The notes under the pieces are model-generated. The model was given only the letters and a program-made list of their open reading frames with translations, searched no databases and had not been told where the DNA came from. Below, one piece after another: positions 25,504 through 35,000 of a stretch of DNA of 64,000 nucleotides (the stretch's first letter is position 1; each line of letters begins with the position of its first letter). A program made the translations under genes and the position numbers. The DNA comes from Pseudomonadota bacterium (GTDB lineage Bacteria > Pseudomonadota > Alphaproteobacteria > Rhizobiales > Hyphomicrobiaceae). The stretch lies in assembly GCA_023405815.1 (NCBI GenBank), contig JAEXXM010000010.1, forward strand, positions 71,644 to 135,643, given 5' to 3'.

Positions 25504-25811
25504 TGGCCCGGTTCGACGTCTACGCTCTTACCGGTACCAGAGCCGTGCCTCTGGTGGTCGATGTCCAGGCCGAGCTGCTTTCAGACATCGGCAGCCGCGT
25601 CGTCATCCCTCTCATGCCCCTCAATGCTGCACAGCGCGAGAACATGCCTCGTCTTAAGCCGTCCGTGCAGGTCAACGGTGCCAGCTATCGCCTCATCACA
25701 ACGGACATCGCGGCCTTGCCATCCGCAACGCTCGGTGAGCGCGTTGGCAACATAAGCGCGCAACGCGACACGATCGTTGATGCCATCGACTTTCTCATGC
25801 AGGGGTTTTAG
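25503..25811 (+). CDS. ccdB: CcdB-type toxin (DNA gyrase poison)
   Basis: This 102-aa protein matches CcdB: MARFDVY at the start, VPLVVDVQAELLSDIGSRVVIPL, and the C-terminal ISAQRDTIVDAIDFLMQGF. In CcdB the last residues (W-G-I) contact GyrA; here the end is M-Q-G-F, which is known in other chromosomal members, so activity is likely but not assured. Function: traps gyrase on DNA when CcdA is lost. Confidence 0.93.
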   Translation: MARFDVYALTGTRAVPLVVDVQAELLSDIGSRVVIPLMPLNAAQRENMPRLKPSVQVNGASYRLITTDIAALPSATLGERVGNISAQRDTIVDAIDFLMQGF

Positions 25812-25822
25812 GGAGAGCCCCA

Positions 25823-25966
25823 ATGTACAAAATACGCGTATATTTGCCGAGGAATCTGAAAGCGTGGGCAATCGCGGAAGCTCGCCGCAGAGGTTTCCCC
25901 AATACCAGTGCGTATATTCACGAACTCATGAAGCAGGACCAGAATAGCTTCAAGCCCTCAGCATGA
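25823..25966 (+). CDS. 47-aa RHH-like small protein after ccdB
   Basis: A 48-codon frame begins 11 bp after ccdB with AGGGAGAG upstream: MYKIRVYLPRNLKAWAIAEA, then ARRRGFPNTSAYIHELMKQ. The short strand followed by two helices fits a ribbon-helix-helix DNA-binding peptide, like ParD or a short CopG. It may be a third part of the ccd operon, or a stand-alone antitoxin. Confidence 0.55.
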   Translation: MYKIRVYLPRNLKAWAIAEARRRGFPNTSAYIHELMKQDQNSFKPSA

Positions 25967-26485
25967 CGGGCTGCTAATCCCGAAAGCGCAGGTCTCGATG
26001 CCGAGCACGGGTCATGCCACAAACACAGAGGGCGACGGTCGCTGGCCCTCGACCGAGTCTGCCCTCGTCAATCCTCGCCTGCTTTGGTGACCGCCATTTT
26101 GTCCGCTTTCTTGTCCGGTCTTCTGACCATGCTGGTCTTTGAAAGTGCTTATCTATTAGACAGTTAACTGTAACCATAACACGTCATCACCCGATTCACG
26201 ACCGTATTTTTGTCCGCTTAAGTGTCCGCTTGAGCCCGGTTGGGGCGCATCCGCCGGACGGGCCGGCGGCCGGGCTCTCGCGCGCCGAGCCCCGACACAA
26301 GGCGGGGAAAAGGCGGGTCTCGGCCCTGCGGGCGTCGATCCCTTGCGCAGAGCTCCGGCACGCTGCGCTCCAGCCCTTTGCGATCAAAGTTGTGGACTCT
26401 TTTTCCCTCATCCCTTGTCCGTAATGCGCAGAGTGCTCTGCTTTTCCCGGTTTCAATAACGGAACCATTTTCAAGGAGATATTTT
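25967..26485. other. Long leader region before the next gene
   Basis: This 519-bp stretch holds no supported gene. The word TTTTGTCCGCTT occurs twice (26097 and 26207), each followed within 12 bp by another TGTCCG, giving paired repeats that may be a protein binding site. A GC-rich part with short palindromes follows, then AAGGAGATATTTTATG. Similar long GC-rich leaders precede several backbone genes in this window. Confidence 0.45.
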
Positions 26486-27049
26486 ATGACACAGAATTAC
26501 CCGCCATTTGCAGTGTTCCCGGACCTCAATTGCATTCTCAGATTGCCGTCCGGCACCGAGTATCGCGGCAAGCTTAGGCAACATCCCTCGACCGAAGCAG
26601 AGGGCGAGCACTGGTACGAAGGCTATCTGCGCGCGCAGCGCAAGGACGCCGTGACCGCCGATACGACGCTCGCCGACCGCTTCAACAAGGATGGGCTGCG
26701 CCCCTCCTACTTCCACCCCGAATCGAACGTGGAGCCGCTGCGCCTCAAGCTCAACCGCATCCCGACGGCGAAGCGCACCGACAAGAACGCGGACACGCTC
26801 GTCGGCGAGATCTGGAACCACGAGGGGCTGTGGACCGTCGTCTCGAGCCCCTCCGGCAGCGACAAGCTGCATCTTGCAGGCAACGTCATGCCCTCGCGCC
26901 ACGAGCTCGCCTATCACGAGAGCCGCATCAAGCAGTACCTTGAGCCTGATGGCGGCGTCGCGTCAGCGCCCGAGACGAATACGGACGGTGAGGCGCAATC
27001 GCCCGCGCGCCGAGCCAAACCGGCCCGCGCCACGGCACGCCCCACGTAG
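26486..27049 (+). CDS. Mobile-element hypothetical protein
   Basis: This 187-aa protein (MTQNYPPFAVFPDLNCILRL) has an N-terminal beta-rich part around TEYRGKLRQHPS, a middle SVVSSPSGSDKLHLAGNVM segment and a disordered Ala/Arg-rich C-terminus (ARRAKPARATARP). AAGGAG precedes the ATG. The last 15 codons fall in a 225-bp repeat found again at 31.6 kb. Function unknown; its neighbours place it among ICE accessory genes. Confidence 0.65.
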   Translation: MTQNYPPFAVFPDLNCILRLPSGTEYRGKLRQHPSTEAEGEHWYEGYLRAQRKDAVTADTTLADRFNKDGLRPSYFHPESNVEPLRLKLNRIPTAKRTDKNADTLVGEIWNHEGLWTVVSSPSGSDKLHLAGNVMPSRHELAYHESRIKQYLEPDGGVASAPETNTDGEAQSPARRAKPARATARPT

Positions 27050-27231
27050 CGCAATGCCGGTCGCGTCAGCAGGCTCGCGCGAGCCTTTGCCGACGCGGCC
27101 GGATGCTTACCGGCGCATCAACGATCAGCTTCCGCCTATCGAACATCTGTACTCCTGTACTTATGGGCTTTCTGCTCGACGCCATCGCCACGCGGCACAC
27201 AAGCTCGCTCAAGCCTCACCAAGGGGATGGC
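27005..27231. repeat. Direct repeat copy A (~225 bp), left of the AAA+/S8 pair
   Basis: Shares with 31612-31836 the blocks CACGTAGCGCAATGCCGGTC, GCGTCAGCA, CTGTACTCCTGTACTTA, CGACGCCA and CCTCACCAAGGGGATGG in the same order and spacing. Within it CTGTACT/CTGTACTT is itself a direct repeat, 9 bp apart. The rest of the gap to 27451 shows nothing else. Confidence 0.8.
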
Positions 27232-27451
27232 CTCCCCGCCCCTCTCCGCCGCCGTCGCCCGCCGGCAAGGATGAGCGAGCGACGGCCGGCTCCGAGGGGA
27301 TGGTGTGAGCGGCAAGGGTTGCTCCGCACCCGGAAGCGGGCCTGCTCTGATAGCCAGGCAAGATCAAGAGACCTGGGAGTGACGCCCACATACCACTGGG
27401 TCGGAGGGGCAAATCATTGCTATACTTTTTTTTATCGCTGACTGGATTCCC

Positions 27452-28456
27452 ATGGCCAAAGCCGAACAGATCAAACGCCTCATCACCAGCTACGGACGCC
27501 CCGATGAATTCAGGGCGGCCGCGAGCAGGATTATCGAGGACGAACACCGCAAGGGTCACATTCCTTTGGCGGCGGCTCTCAAGCGTGCCCTCGACGCTCA
27601 TGTACATGGAGAGCCCACCAGAACAGGGTCGCCCGCCGGCTCGTTGGTCGGCACCGAACGCTACGCTGAGCCAGCTCTCGAACTCGTCGACATCGCCGAG
27701 CCGGTGCGCGGTCTCGCCGATATCGTCCTGACATCCGAAGCGCACGGCATCTTCGACCGGATCATCGAGGAGCAGCGCCGCGCCGACGAGCTGCGCCGTC
27801 ATCGCCTTCCGGTCCGGAACAGACTTCTCCTCTGCGGTCCCCCTGGCTGCGGCAAGACCCTCAGCGCCGAAGTCGTCGCCAAGGAGCTGGGACTCCCGCT
27901 CCTGACCGCTCGGGTCGACGTTCTGATCTCGTCCCTGCTCGGCCAGACCGCCGCCAATCTCCGCAAGCTCTTCGATTACGCTTCGCGCCAGCCTTGCGTT
28001 CTCTTCCTCGATGAGTTCGATGCTCTTGCCCGGTCACGCACCGACAGTGGCGAGCACAATGAGCTCCGCCGCGTCGTGAACAGCCTGCTCGGCATGATCG
28101 ACCGCTTCAAGTCCCGTAGCATGCTCATCGCCGCCACGAACCTCGATTCGGTTGTCGACAATGCCGTCTGGCGACGATTCGACGACGTGGTGCATTTCTC
28201 GGAGCCCACTGCTGACGAGATTGGGCGGCTTCTCGCACTTCTCTTCAAAAACTATCCGGTGAACTTCGAGCTCGCGACCGTCATTCCCAAGCTTGCCGGC
28301 CTGTCCTTCGCCGATATCGAACGCGTGGCACAGGACGCCATCAAGACGAGCGTGCTCAAGCGGCGCAAAGCGGTGACAGAAACCGACGTCGGCGCCGCCC
28401 TCAGGGCCGAGCACCGTCGCACCACCCACCGGGAACGCGGGCGGCTGAAGCGCTAA
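27452..28456 (+). CDS. AAA+ ATPase paired with a subtilisin-like protease
   Basis: This 334-aa protein has an N-terminal ~100-residue helical region and a classic AAA+ core: Walker A GPPGCGKT at about residues 129-136, Walker B VLFLDEFD near 184-190, sensor-1 LIAATN, an arginine finger region VWRRFDDVVHF, and the C-terminal lid (GLSFADIERVAQDAI). It resembles single-ring FtsH/spastin-like remodelers. It lies 9 bp before an S8 protease gene, a recurring gene pair in bacteria. It may feed or switch on the protease. Confidence 0.9.
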   Translation: MAKAEQIKRLITSYGRPDEFRAAASRIIEDEHRKGHIPLAAALKRALDAHVHGEPTRTGSPAGSLVGTERYAEPALELVDIAEPVRGLADIVLTSEAHGIFDRIIEEQRRADELRRHRLPVRNRLLLCGPPGCGKTLSAEVVAKELGLPLLTARVDVLISSLLGQTAANLRKLFDYASRQPCVLFLDEFDALARSRTDSGEHNELRRVVNSLLGMIDRFKSRSMLIAATNLDSVVDNAVWRRFDDVVHFSEPTADEIGRLLALLFKNYPVNFELATVIPKLAGLSFADIERVAQDAIKTSVLKRRKAVTETDVGAALRAEHRRTTHRERGRLKR

Positions 28457-28465
28457 TCCGAGCCG

Positions 28466-30868
28466 ATGCCAGCCCGCGACCACCTGCCCCTCCATCGCCT
28501 TCGACAACAGGAGCCTCGCCGCAAGAAGCCCGGCTTCGGCTTACCGTTCGAAAGGGACCCATCAGGGCATGGCGGCCGCATCCGGCGCGAAATCGATGCC
28601 GTGGTGGCAGCCCAGGCAGCCCGCACGCCCATCCCCGGGATCAAGCCGGAACTCATCCTCAAGGTCACGCTGACCCGACCCGTCGACGAGGACGAGTGGC
28701 GCCGGGCCGGCTTCACGGTCATCGCCCAGAACCCTGACAACGTCTTCGTGCTGTTCGCCGATAACCGTGAGCTCGAAACCTTCAAGACGAGACTGGCCGC
28801 ATTCGAAGGCGGGCCACAGGGTGATCAGAAAGCCGCGCCTTACGCCAATCTTTTCGGATGCATCGAGCGCACCGATGAGGTGGCGCCCGCCGACCGCATC
28901 GGGCCGCATCTCACCTCCTACGGCATCACCTCGCCCGAGCATATCGACGGCCGTGAATCCTATGTCGTCGACGTGGAGCTCTGGGACCCGGGTCCCCAGC
29001 ACCAGGATCGGTCGCTTCGTGCCTGGGCGTTCTCGAAGTTCATCGAGCAACTCGGTGGAAGCTTGGTTGGCGAGCCGTTCGTTACCTCGAACGGGCTCAT
29101 CCTTGTACGTGGGGAGCTGCGTGGCACGGCTCTGAGAGAAATCCTCGACCGGCCTGAGGTCGCTCTCGTCGACCTTCCGCCGCTTCCCGACCTCGGCGAA
29201 CGGGATCCACCTTCGATCACCATCCGCGAGCTGCCGACCCCCCGCCCTCCGCCGGAGAACGCACCACTGATTGGGATCATCGACTCGGGCGTGAACGAAC
29301 ATCCGCTCCTCACCGATGTTCTGCTCGACAGCTTCGGCATTCCCGCGTCCCTGGGCAGTGCCGACGAGCACGGCCATGGCACCAAAGTGGCCGGCATCTC
29401 GGTCTTCGGAGACATTCGCGAACGCATCGCCGCCGGGGATTTCGATGCACCCGTCAGGCTGATCAGCGCCCGCGTTGTCAACAGCTATGGCCGCTTCGAC
29501 GACCTGCTCAAGGTGCCCGAGCAGATGCGGCTTGCCATAACGGCACTCGCCGATCGGGGCTGCCGCGTCATCAACATGTCGCTCGGAGACAAGGACCGGA
29601 AACCCTACGACGGCGGACGAGCATCAAGCTGGGCGAGCGAACTGGACTCGCTCGCCCGCGAACGCGATCTCGTCATCGTCGTCTCCGCCGGCAATGCCGC
29701 GACCGGCGCACAAGCACCCTGGGGCGCACAAGACGACGCCATTTTGATGCGCTATCCCGATTACCTCACAAGCCCCGAGAACCGGATCATCGACCCCGCT
29801 ATTGCCGCCAATGTCATCACCGTCGGCGCCATCGCCCATGCCAACGGGCTTCCCGACGACGCGCGCGACGGCCCGCAGTTGCAGCATGTCGCCATGCGCA
29901 ATGAGCCGTGCCCCGCGACCCGGTCGGGGCCCGGTATCAACGATGCCATCAAGCCGGATTTCTGCGATTTCGGCGGCACGCTCATCTTCGATGGTCATAC
30001 CAGCAGGCTGATCGGTGGCGGCCGGACGGCAAGCGCCGGCATGCTCACCCTCAATGACGACTACAGGCAGTCCTTGTTCACAGGCGCCACCGGAACCTCT
30101 TATGCCGCGCCCCGCGTGACCTACAAGGCGGCCCTCCTGGCAGGGCGCTATCCCGACGCCTCCGCGAACCTGATCCGCGCGCTCCTCGCCGTCTCGGCCG
30201 ATATCCCGCAAGAGGCGGCGCGGCGGCTTGAACCTCAGCTTCCCGATGGCAAGCCCCCGACCAAAAAGCTGCGGCAATGCCTGGGCTATGGCGTGCCCGA
30301 CCTCGCGCGCGCCCTGGCATCCGCCGACGAACGCGCCGTCTTCTACGCCGACCGGCAGGAGGTGGAGCTCGATCAGGTGGCGCTCTACGCCGTTCCGATC
30401 CCGCAGGAGTTTCGCACAACCACCGGCCGCCGCACCATCCGCGTGGCGCTCGCCTTCGATCCGCCCGTGCGCCACACGCGCCTCGAATATCTCGGTGCGC
30501 GCATGAGCTTCCATCTCATTCGCGGCATGACCGACGCTGAAGTGCTCGACTTCTTCCGCCGCCGCGACGACGGCAGCCCCATCCCCGAAATTCCCGCAAC
30601 CGCCAAGTGCGACCTCGAGCCTGGCCCCAACATGCGCAATTCGAGCACGCTTCAATGCGCGACCTTCACACAGTCCGCGAACAGCGACCGCTACGGGGAT
30701 GTGTTCTATCTCGCGGTCTTCACAGAGCGCCGATGGGCGGGCGATGATATATCCCGCCAACGCTTCGCCCTCGCCGTCGAGCTTCGCCACGACAAATGCG
30801 CGACGCTCTGGCAGGAATGTAGCCGGCTCAACATCGAGCTCACACAACGGCTGACCGTCACCGTCTGA
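28466..30868 (+). CDS. Intracellular subtilisin-like (S8) serine protease
   Basis: This 800-aa protein has no signal peptide. After an N-terminal ~260-residue region comes the S8 domain with Asp273 (GIIDSGVNEH), His304 (EHGHGTKVAGI), the oxyanion Asn in VVSAGNA and Ser545 (GATGTSYAAP). A C-terminal ~220-residue region follows with TLQCATFTQ and ELRHDKCATLWQE. The lack of secretion signals and the coupling to an AAA+ gene (9-bp gap) point to a regulated cytoplasmic protease. Its location in a defence island suggests anti-phage action by inference only. Confidence 0.9.
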   Translation: MPARDHLPLHRLRQQEPRRKKPGFGLPFERDPSGHGGRIRREIDAVVAAQAARTPIPGIKPELILKVTLTRPVDEDEWRRAGFTVIAQNPDNVFVLFADNRELETFKTRLAAFEGGPQGDQKAAPYANLFGCIERTDEVAPADRIGPHLTSYGITSPEHIDGRESYVVDVELWDPGPQHQDRSLRAWAFSKFIEQLGGSLVGEPFVTSNGLILVRGELRGTALREILDRPEVALVDLPPLPDLGERDPPSITIRELPTPRPPPENAPLIGIIDSGVNEHPLLTDVLLDSFGIPASLGSADEHGHGTKVAGISVFGDIRERIAAGDFDAPVRLISARVVNSYGRFDDLLKVPEQMRLAITALADRGCRVINMSLGDKDRKPYDGGRASSWASELDSLARERDLVIVVSAGNAATGAQAPWGAQDDAILMRYPDYLTSPENRIIDPAIAANVITVGAIAHANGLPDDARDGPQLQHVAMRNEPCPATRSGPGINDAIKPDFCDFGGTLIFDGHTSRLIGGGRTASAGMLTLNDDYRQSLFTGATGTSYAAPRVTYKAALLAGRYPDASANLIRALLAVSADIPQEAARRLEPQLPDGKPPTKKLRQCLGYGVPDLARALASADERAVFYADRQEVELDQVALYAVPIPQEFRTTTGRRTIRVALAFDPPVRHTRLEYLGARMSFHLIRGMTDAEVLDFFRRRDDGSPIPEIPATAKCDLEPGPNMRNSSTLQCATFTQSANSDRYGDVFYLAVFTERRWAGDDISRQRFALAVELRHDKCATLWQECSRLNIELTQRLTVTV

Positions 30869-31210
30869 TACCCGCCGCGACAGGCAAGGAGAGAGGCGCC
30901 CTTTTCGCGGCCCTACCGCGTCCTCGCTCTCGATGCGTCGTGGGGCAAAGCTCGGTCACCGGGTCTGTGTCACGGCGCATGGCTGCGCCCTCTCGGAGCG
31001 CCCGCCGCAAACCCCTGATCGAGCCGCAATCAACCATCGCGCGCGCGCCCCGCAAGGCCGCTCGCTTCGGGCCCATCGGCCCTGCATCTGCGCGCCGCCA
31101 AGGCGGTGCGGCAGAGCCGCAGCCTTTGCAGGCCCCGCTTGTCCGCGATGGTCCTGGTGCGGCGTCAGGGGCCGCGGTCGGCGCGGCTCCGCTCAAGAAG
31201 GACGCTACGC
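30869..31210. other. Leader region of the DUF6876-like gene
   Basis: This 342-bp stretch has no supported gene. It contains GC-rich short inverted words (GGCCGCTCGCTTCGGGCC; GCCGCCAAGGCGG) and ends AAGAAGGACGCTACGCATG. It resembles the long leaders before other backbone genes of this element in style, though not clearly in sequence. Confidence 0.4.
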
Positions 31211-31573
31211 ATGAGCCCCAAGACCTTGACCAAATCCGACCTCGCCCAGTTCACCGGCACCGAGCACATCTATCGCCATGGCCTCGTACGCCACATCGTC
31301 TACACGGACGGTGCCCGCCACGTCGCCGAGGCCGGCGAAGCCTGGTGGCTCCTCGACCATATCGCTTGCGCGCAGCTCGAGCCGCGCATCGCCCGCGAGG
31401 AGTTCCAGCTTTGGACGCTTACGGTCAACGACGATCTCTCCGCCGACATCGCCTGCACCGATGGCAACGGCACCGTCATCTCGACACAGCACATCGGCTA
31501 TACGGACTTCCCGCTGCCCGAGCTCAAGCTCTACGTGACTGACAACACGATCCTGCTGCCAAGCGAATACTGA
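31211..31573 (+). CDS. DUF6876-like protein
   Basis: This 120-aa protein (MSPKTLTKSDLAQFTGTEHI) matches the pattern of DUF6876 proteins: FTGTE-x-x-Y at the N-terminus, AGEAWWLLDHIACAQLEPRI, FQLWTLTV and an acidic IAYTDFPLPEL-like tail (here IGYTDFPLPELKLYV). Such genes accompany ArdC-like genes on plasmids and ICEs; the function is not established. It is enclosed with the AAA+/S8 pair between two direct repeats. Confidence 0.75.
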   Translation: MSPKTLTKSDLAQFTGTEHIYRHGLVRHIVYTDGARHVAEAGEAWWLLDHIACAQLEPRIAREEFQLWTLTVNDDLSADIACTDGNGTVISTQHIGYTDFPLPELKLYVTDNTILLPSEY

Positions 31574-31611
31574 CATTCGCGTTGCGCCTTGCCCCCGGAC
31601 AAGGCGCAACC

Positions 31612-31836
31612 CCCGCACGCCGGGCCAAACCGGACGCCACAGCACGCCTCACGTAGCGCAATGCCGGTCGCGTCAGCAGCCTCGCGCGGGCTTCTGCCGA
31701 CGCGATCGGACGCTTCCCGCACACAAACGACCGGCTTCCCCCCACCGGATGTCTGTACTCCTGTACTTACGGGGTTTGTGCGCGACGCCACCGCAACGCG
31801 GCTCTCACGCGCGCTTGAACCTCACCAAGGGGATGG
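31612..31836. repeat. Direct repeat copy B (~225 bp), right of the AAA+/S8 segment
   Basis: Same orientation and block order as 27005-27231, starting just after the DUF6876-like stop. The two copies bracket 4.4 kb holding the AAA+ ATPase, the S8 protease and the DUF6876-like gene. Between this repeat and the hsdR start at 32015 I see only leader sequence. Confidence 0.8.
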
Positions 31837-32014
31837 TTAGTAAGGATAACAGGTCAAACACCTATCCCCAGCACGGGCCCGCCCAGGGTTCCAAATCCCG
31901 CATGCTTCGCCTATGCTTGTTCCCGCGCATCGCTGCAGCTCGGGGATCCTGTCCAAGTCGATTGACATTCCAGACGACCGCGGGCCCAACCGGTGCGAAC
32001 TCAAGGGGTTGGGG

Positions 32015-35000
32015 ATGTCGGGCCGGGGGTCCAACTTTGACTTTCTGAACGCCTACGACGCGCAGCTTCCACGGCTCGGCGCGCTCGCGGAGCGCTACTT
32101 CCACGACGACCCCAACACCTGCCTCATCAAGTTGCGGCAGTTCGCCGAACTTCTCGCCCAGCAGCTCGCCGCCCGCATGGGCCTCTTCACATCCGCCGAC
32201 GAGCCGTTCGCCGACCTCCTGGTGCGGCTCAGGACCGAGCGCATCATGCCGCGCGAGGCAGGCGATCTCTTCCATCAGCTGCGTATCGCCGGCAACAAGG
32301 CAGCCCACGCGCACCAGGATGACCATGCAACCGCGCTCACCTCGCTCAAGATCGCACGCGAGCTCGCCATCTGGTTTCACATAACCTTTGGGCGCGATGC
32401 AAAATGGAAGCCGGGTCCCTTTGTACCCCCACGCCCTCCCGCCGACGCCTCGGCCGAGCTGCGCACAGAGATCGAGCGGCTGAACGGCGAATTGCGCGCC
32501 AGCCAATCGGCCGCCGAGCGCGCACGCTCAGAAGCGGATGCCCTTCTCCGCGCCAAGGAAACCGCAGAAGAGACCGCGCGGCGCGAGGCCGAGGAGCGCG
32601 CCGTCTGGGAAAAGCTCGCGCAGGAGGCCGAGACCGGCAAACTCGCGCTTGCCGCAGAACTCGCACAGTTGCAGCAGACCGCGGTCGCGACGCCACCCAC
32701 CGTCATCGCCGCGCTGCAGGAGCAGGCCGAAGCCGCCGCCCGAGAGATCGACCTCGACGAGGCGGCAACCCGCGCCATCATCGACCGCCAGCTCGCCGCC
32801 CGCGGATGGTTGGCCGATACGCGCACTTTGACATACGCAGGCGGCGCCCGCCCGGCCAAAGGTCAGAACATGGCCATCGCCGAATGGCCCACGGCAAGCG
32901 GCCCTGCTGACTATGCACTGTTCATCGGCACAACTTTGGTTGCTGTTGTCGAAGCCAAGCGCAAGCGCAAGAACGTCTCGGCCGCCCTGGGTCAGTCCGA
33001 GCGTTACTCAAAGGGTGTGAAGCTTGGGCAGGAGGAACAATTCGCCGGCGGGCCATGGGGCGACTTCAAGGTGCCGTTCCTGTTCGCCACCAACGGCAGG
33101 CCCTATCTCAAGCAGATCGAGACCGAAAGCGGCATCTGGTTCCGTGACGCGCGCCATCCGGGCAACCACGCACGGCCGCTCACCGACTGGTTCACACCCG
33201 AAGGCCTCAAGGCCGAGCTCGCGATCGACCGGGTGAAAGCCGATGCCGCGCTCAAAGCCGAGCCGTTCAATTTCGGGTTCGATCTCAGGCCCTATCAGAG
33301 GAGAGCCATCGAGACGCTCGAAGCCAGGCTCGCCGAGGGCCGCCGCGAGATGCTCGCCGCCATGGCGACCGGCACCGGCAAGACCAAGCTTGCGATTGCC
33401 TTCCTCTACCGCGTGCTCGCCGCCGGCCGCTTCCGCCGCGTCTGCTTCGTCGTCGACCGCAGCGCGCTCGGAACCCAGACCAAGGACGAGTTCTCCACGA
33501 CCAAGGTCGTCGGCCCGCGCGCCTTTGCCGATATCTTCGGCCTCAAGGGCCTCGAGGACATCACGCCCGATCTCGATACGCGCGTCCACATCTGCACCAT
33601 CCAGGGGCTCGTCAAGCGCGTGCTCTATGCATCCGATCCCGCCGACGTACCGCCCATCGACCAATATGACCTGATGCTGGTCGACGAGTGCCACCGCGGC
33701 TACACGCTCGACCGCGAAATGTCCGACCAGGAGCTCGGCTTTCGCAGCGAGGACGACTACATCTCGAAGTATCGGCGCGTGCTGGAGCATTTCGATGCGG
33801 TGAAGGTGGGGCTGACCGCGACCCCTGCCCTGCATACCGTCCAGATCTTCGGCGACCCGGTCTTCACCTATTCCTATCGCGAGGCGGTCATCGACGGCTG
33901 GCTCATCGACCACGAGCCGCCCTATCGCATCGCGACGGAGCTGAGCGAAGGCGGCATCACCTTCAGGAAAGACGAACAGCTCGAAATCTTCGACACCAGG
34001 ACGGGCACCATCGACCTCACGCACGCGCCTGACGAGCTGCATTACGAGGTCGAGGAGTTCAACCGCAAGGTCATCACCGTCCCCTTTAACCGCACGGTCT
34101 GCGAGGAGCTCGTCAAGCACATCGACCCGGGTCTTCCCGGCAAGACGCTCATCTTCGCTGTCTCCAGGGGCCACGCCGACATCATCGTCGATGAGCTCAA
34201 AAAGGCCTACACGGCTGCCGGCATCCCGGTCGAGGATGCGGCCATCAAGCGGCTCACGGGCGATGTGGACCAGGTCCAGACCCACATCCGATCCTTCCGC
34301 AACGACTCCAACCCGAAAATCGCTGTCACCGTCGATCTCCTGACGACCGGCATCGACGTGCCCTCGATCACCAATCTCGTCTTCATCCGCCGCGTCAACA
34401 GCCGCATCCTCTATGAGCAAATGCTCGGGCGCGCGACGCGTCTGTGCCCCGACATCGGCAAGGAGACGTTCCGCATCTTCGACGCGGTCGACCTCTACCG
34501 CAATCTTCAGGACGTCACGGCCATGAAGCCCGTGGTCGTCAATCCAAAGATCACGATTGAGCAACTCATGAAGGAGCTGGCTGAGGCGAGCGACGACACA
34601 CACCGCGCCGCCATCCGCGACCAGCTCATCGTCAAGCTCCGCCGGCGCCTGAAGAAGATCCCCGAAGAGGCGCGACGGCGCTACGAGGCGGAAGCCGGTG
34701 AGACGCCCGAAGCGACATTGAAGCGCATCGAGACCTCCGGAACGACCGATCTCGCCGACTGGGTCCGCACCAAGCCCAATCTCGGTCTCATCCTCGACTG
34801 GAACCCGGAAGGAACAGGTGGCAGTTACCTGCCGATTTCCAACCATCCCGATCAGGTGAAAGCCGTTACGCGCGGCTATGGCGATGCCGACAGACCCGAG
34901 GACTTCCTCGACAATTTCACCACCTTCGTGCGTGCAAATCTCAACAAGATCGCGGCGTTGACGGTCGTGGTGCAGCGCCCGCGCGACCTCACGCGCCAGC

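Noticed and set aside
29624..30847. 407-aa open frame opposite the S8 protease
   Set aside because: Antisense shadow; Asp/Arg/Gly-rich translation with no motifs, while the sense strand has an intact catalytic triad.
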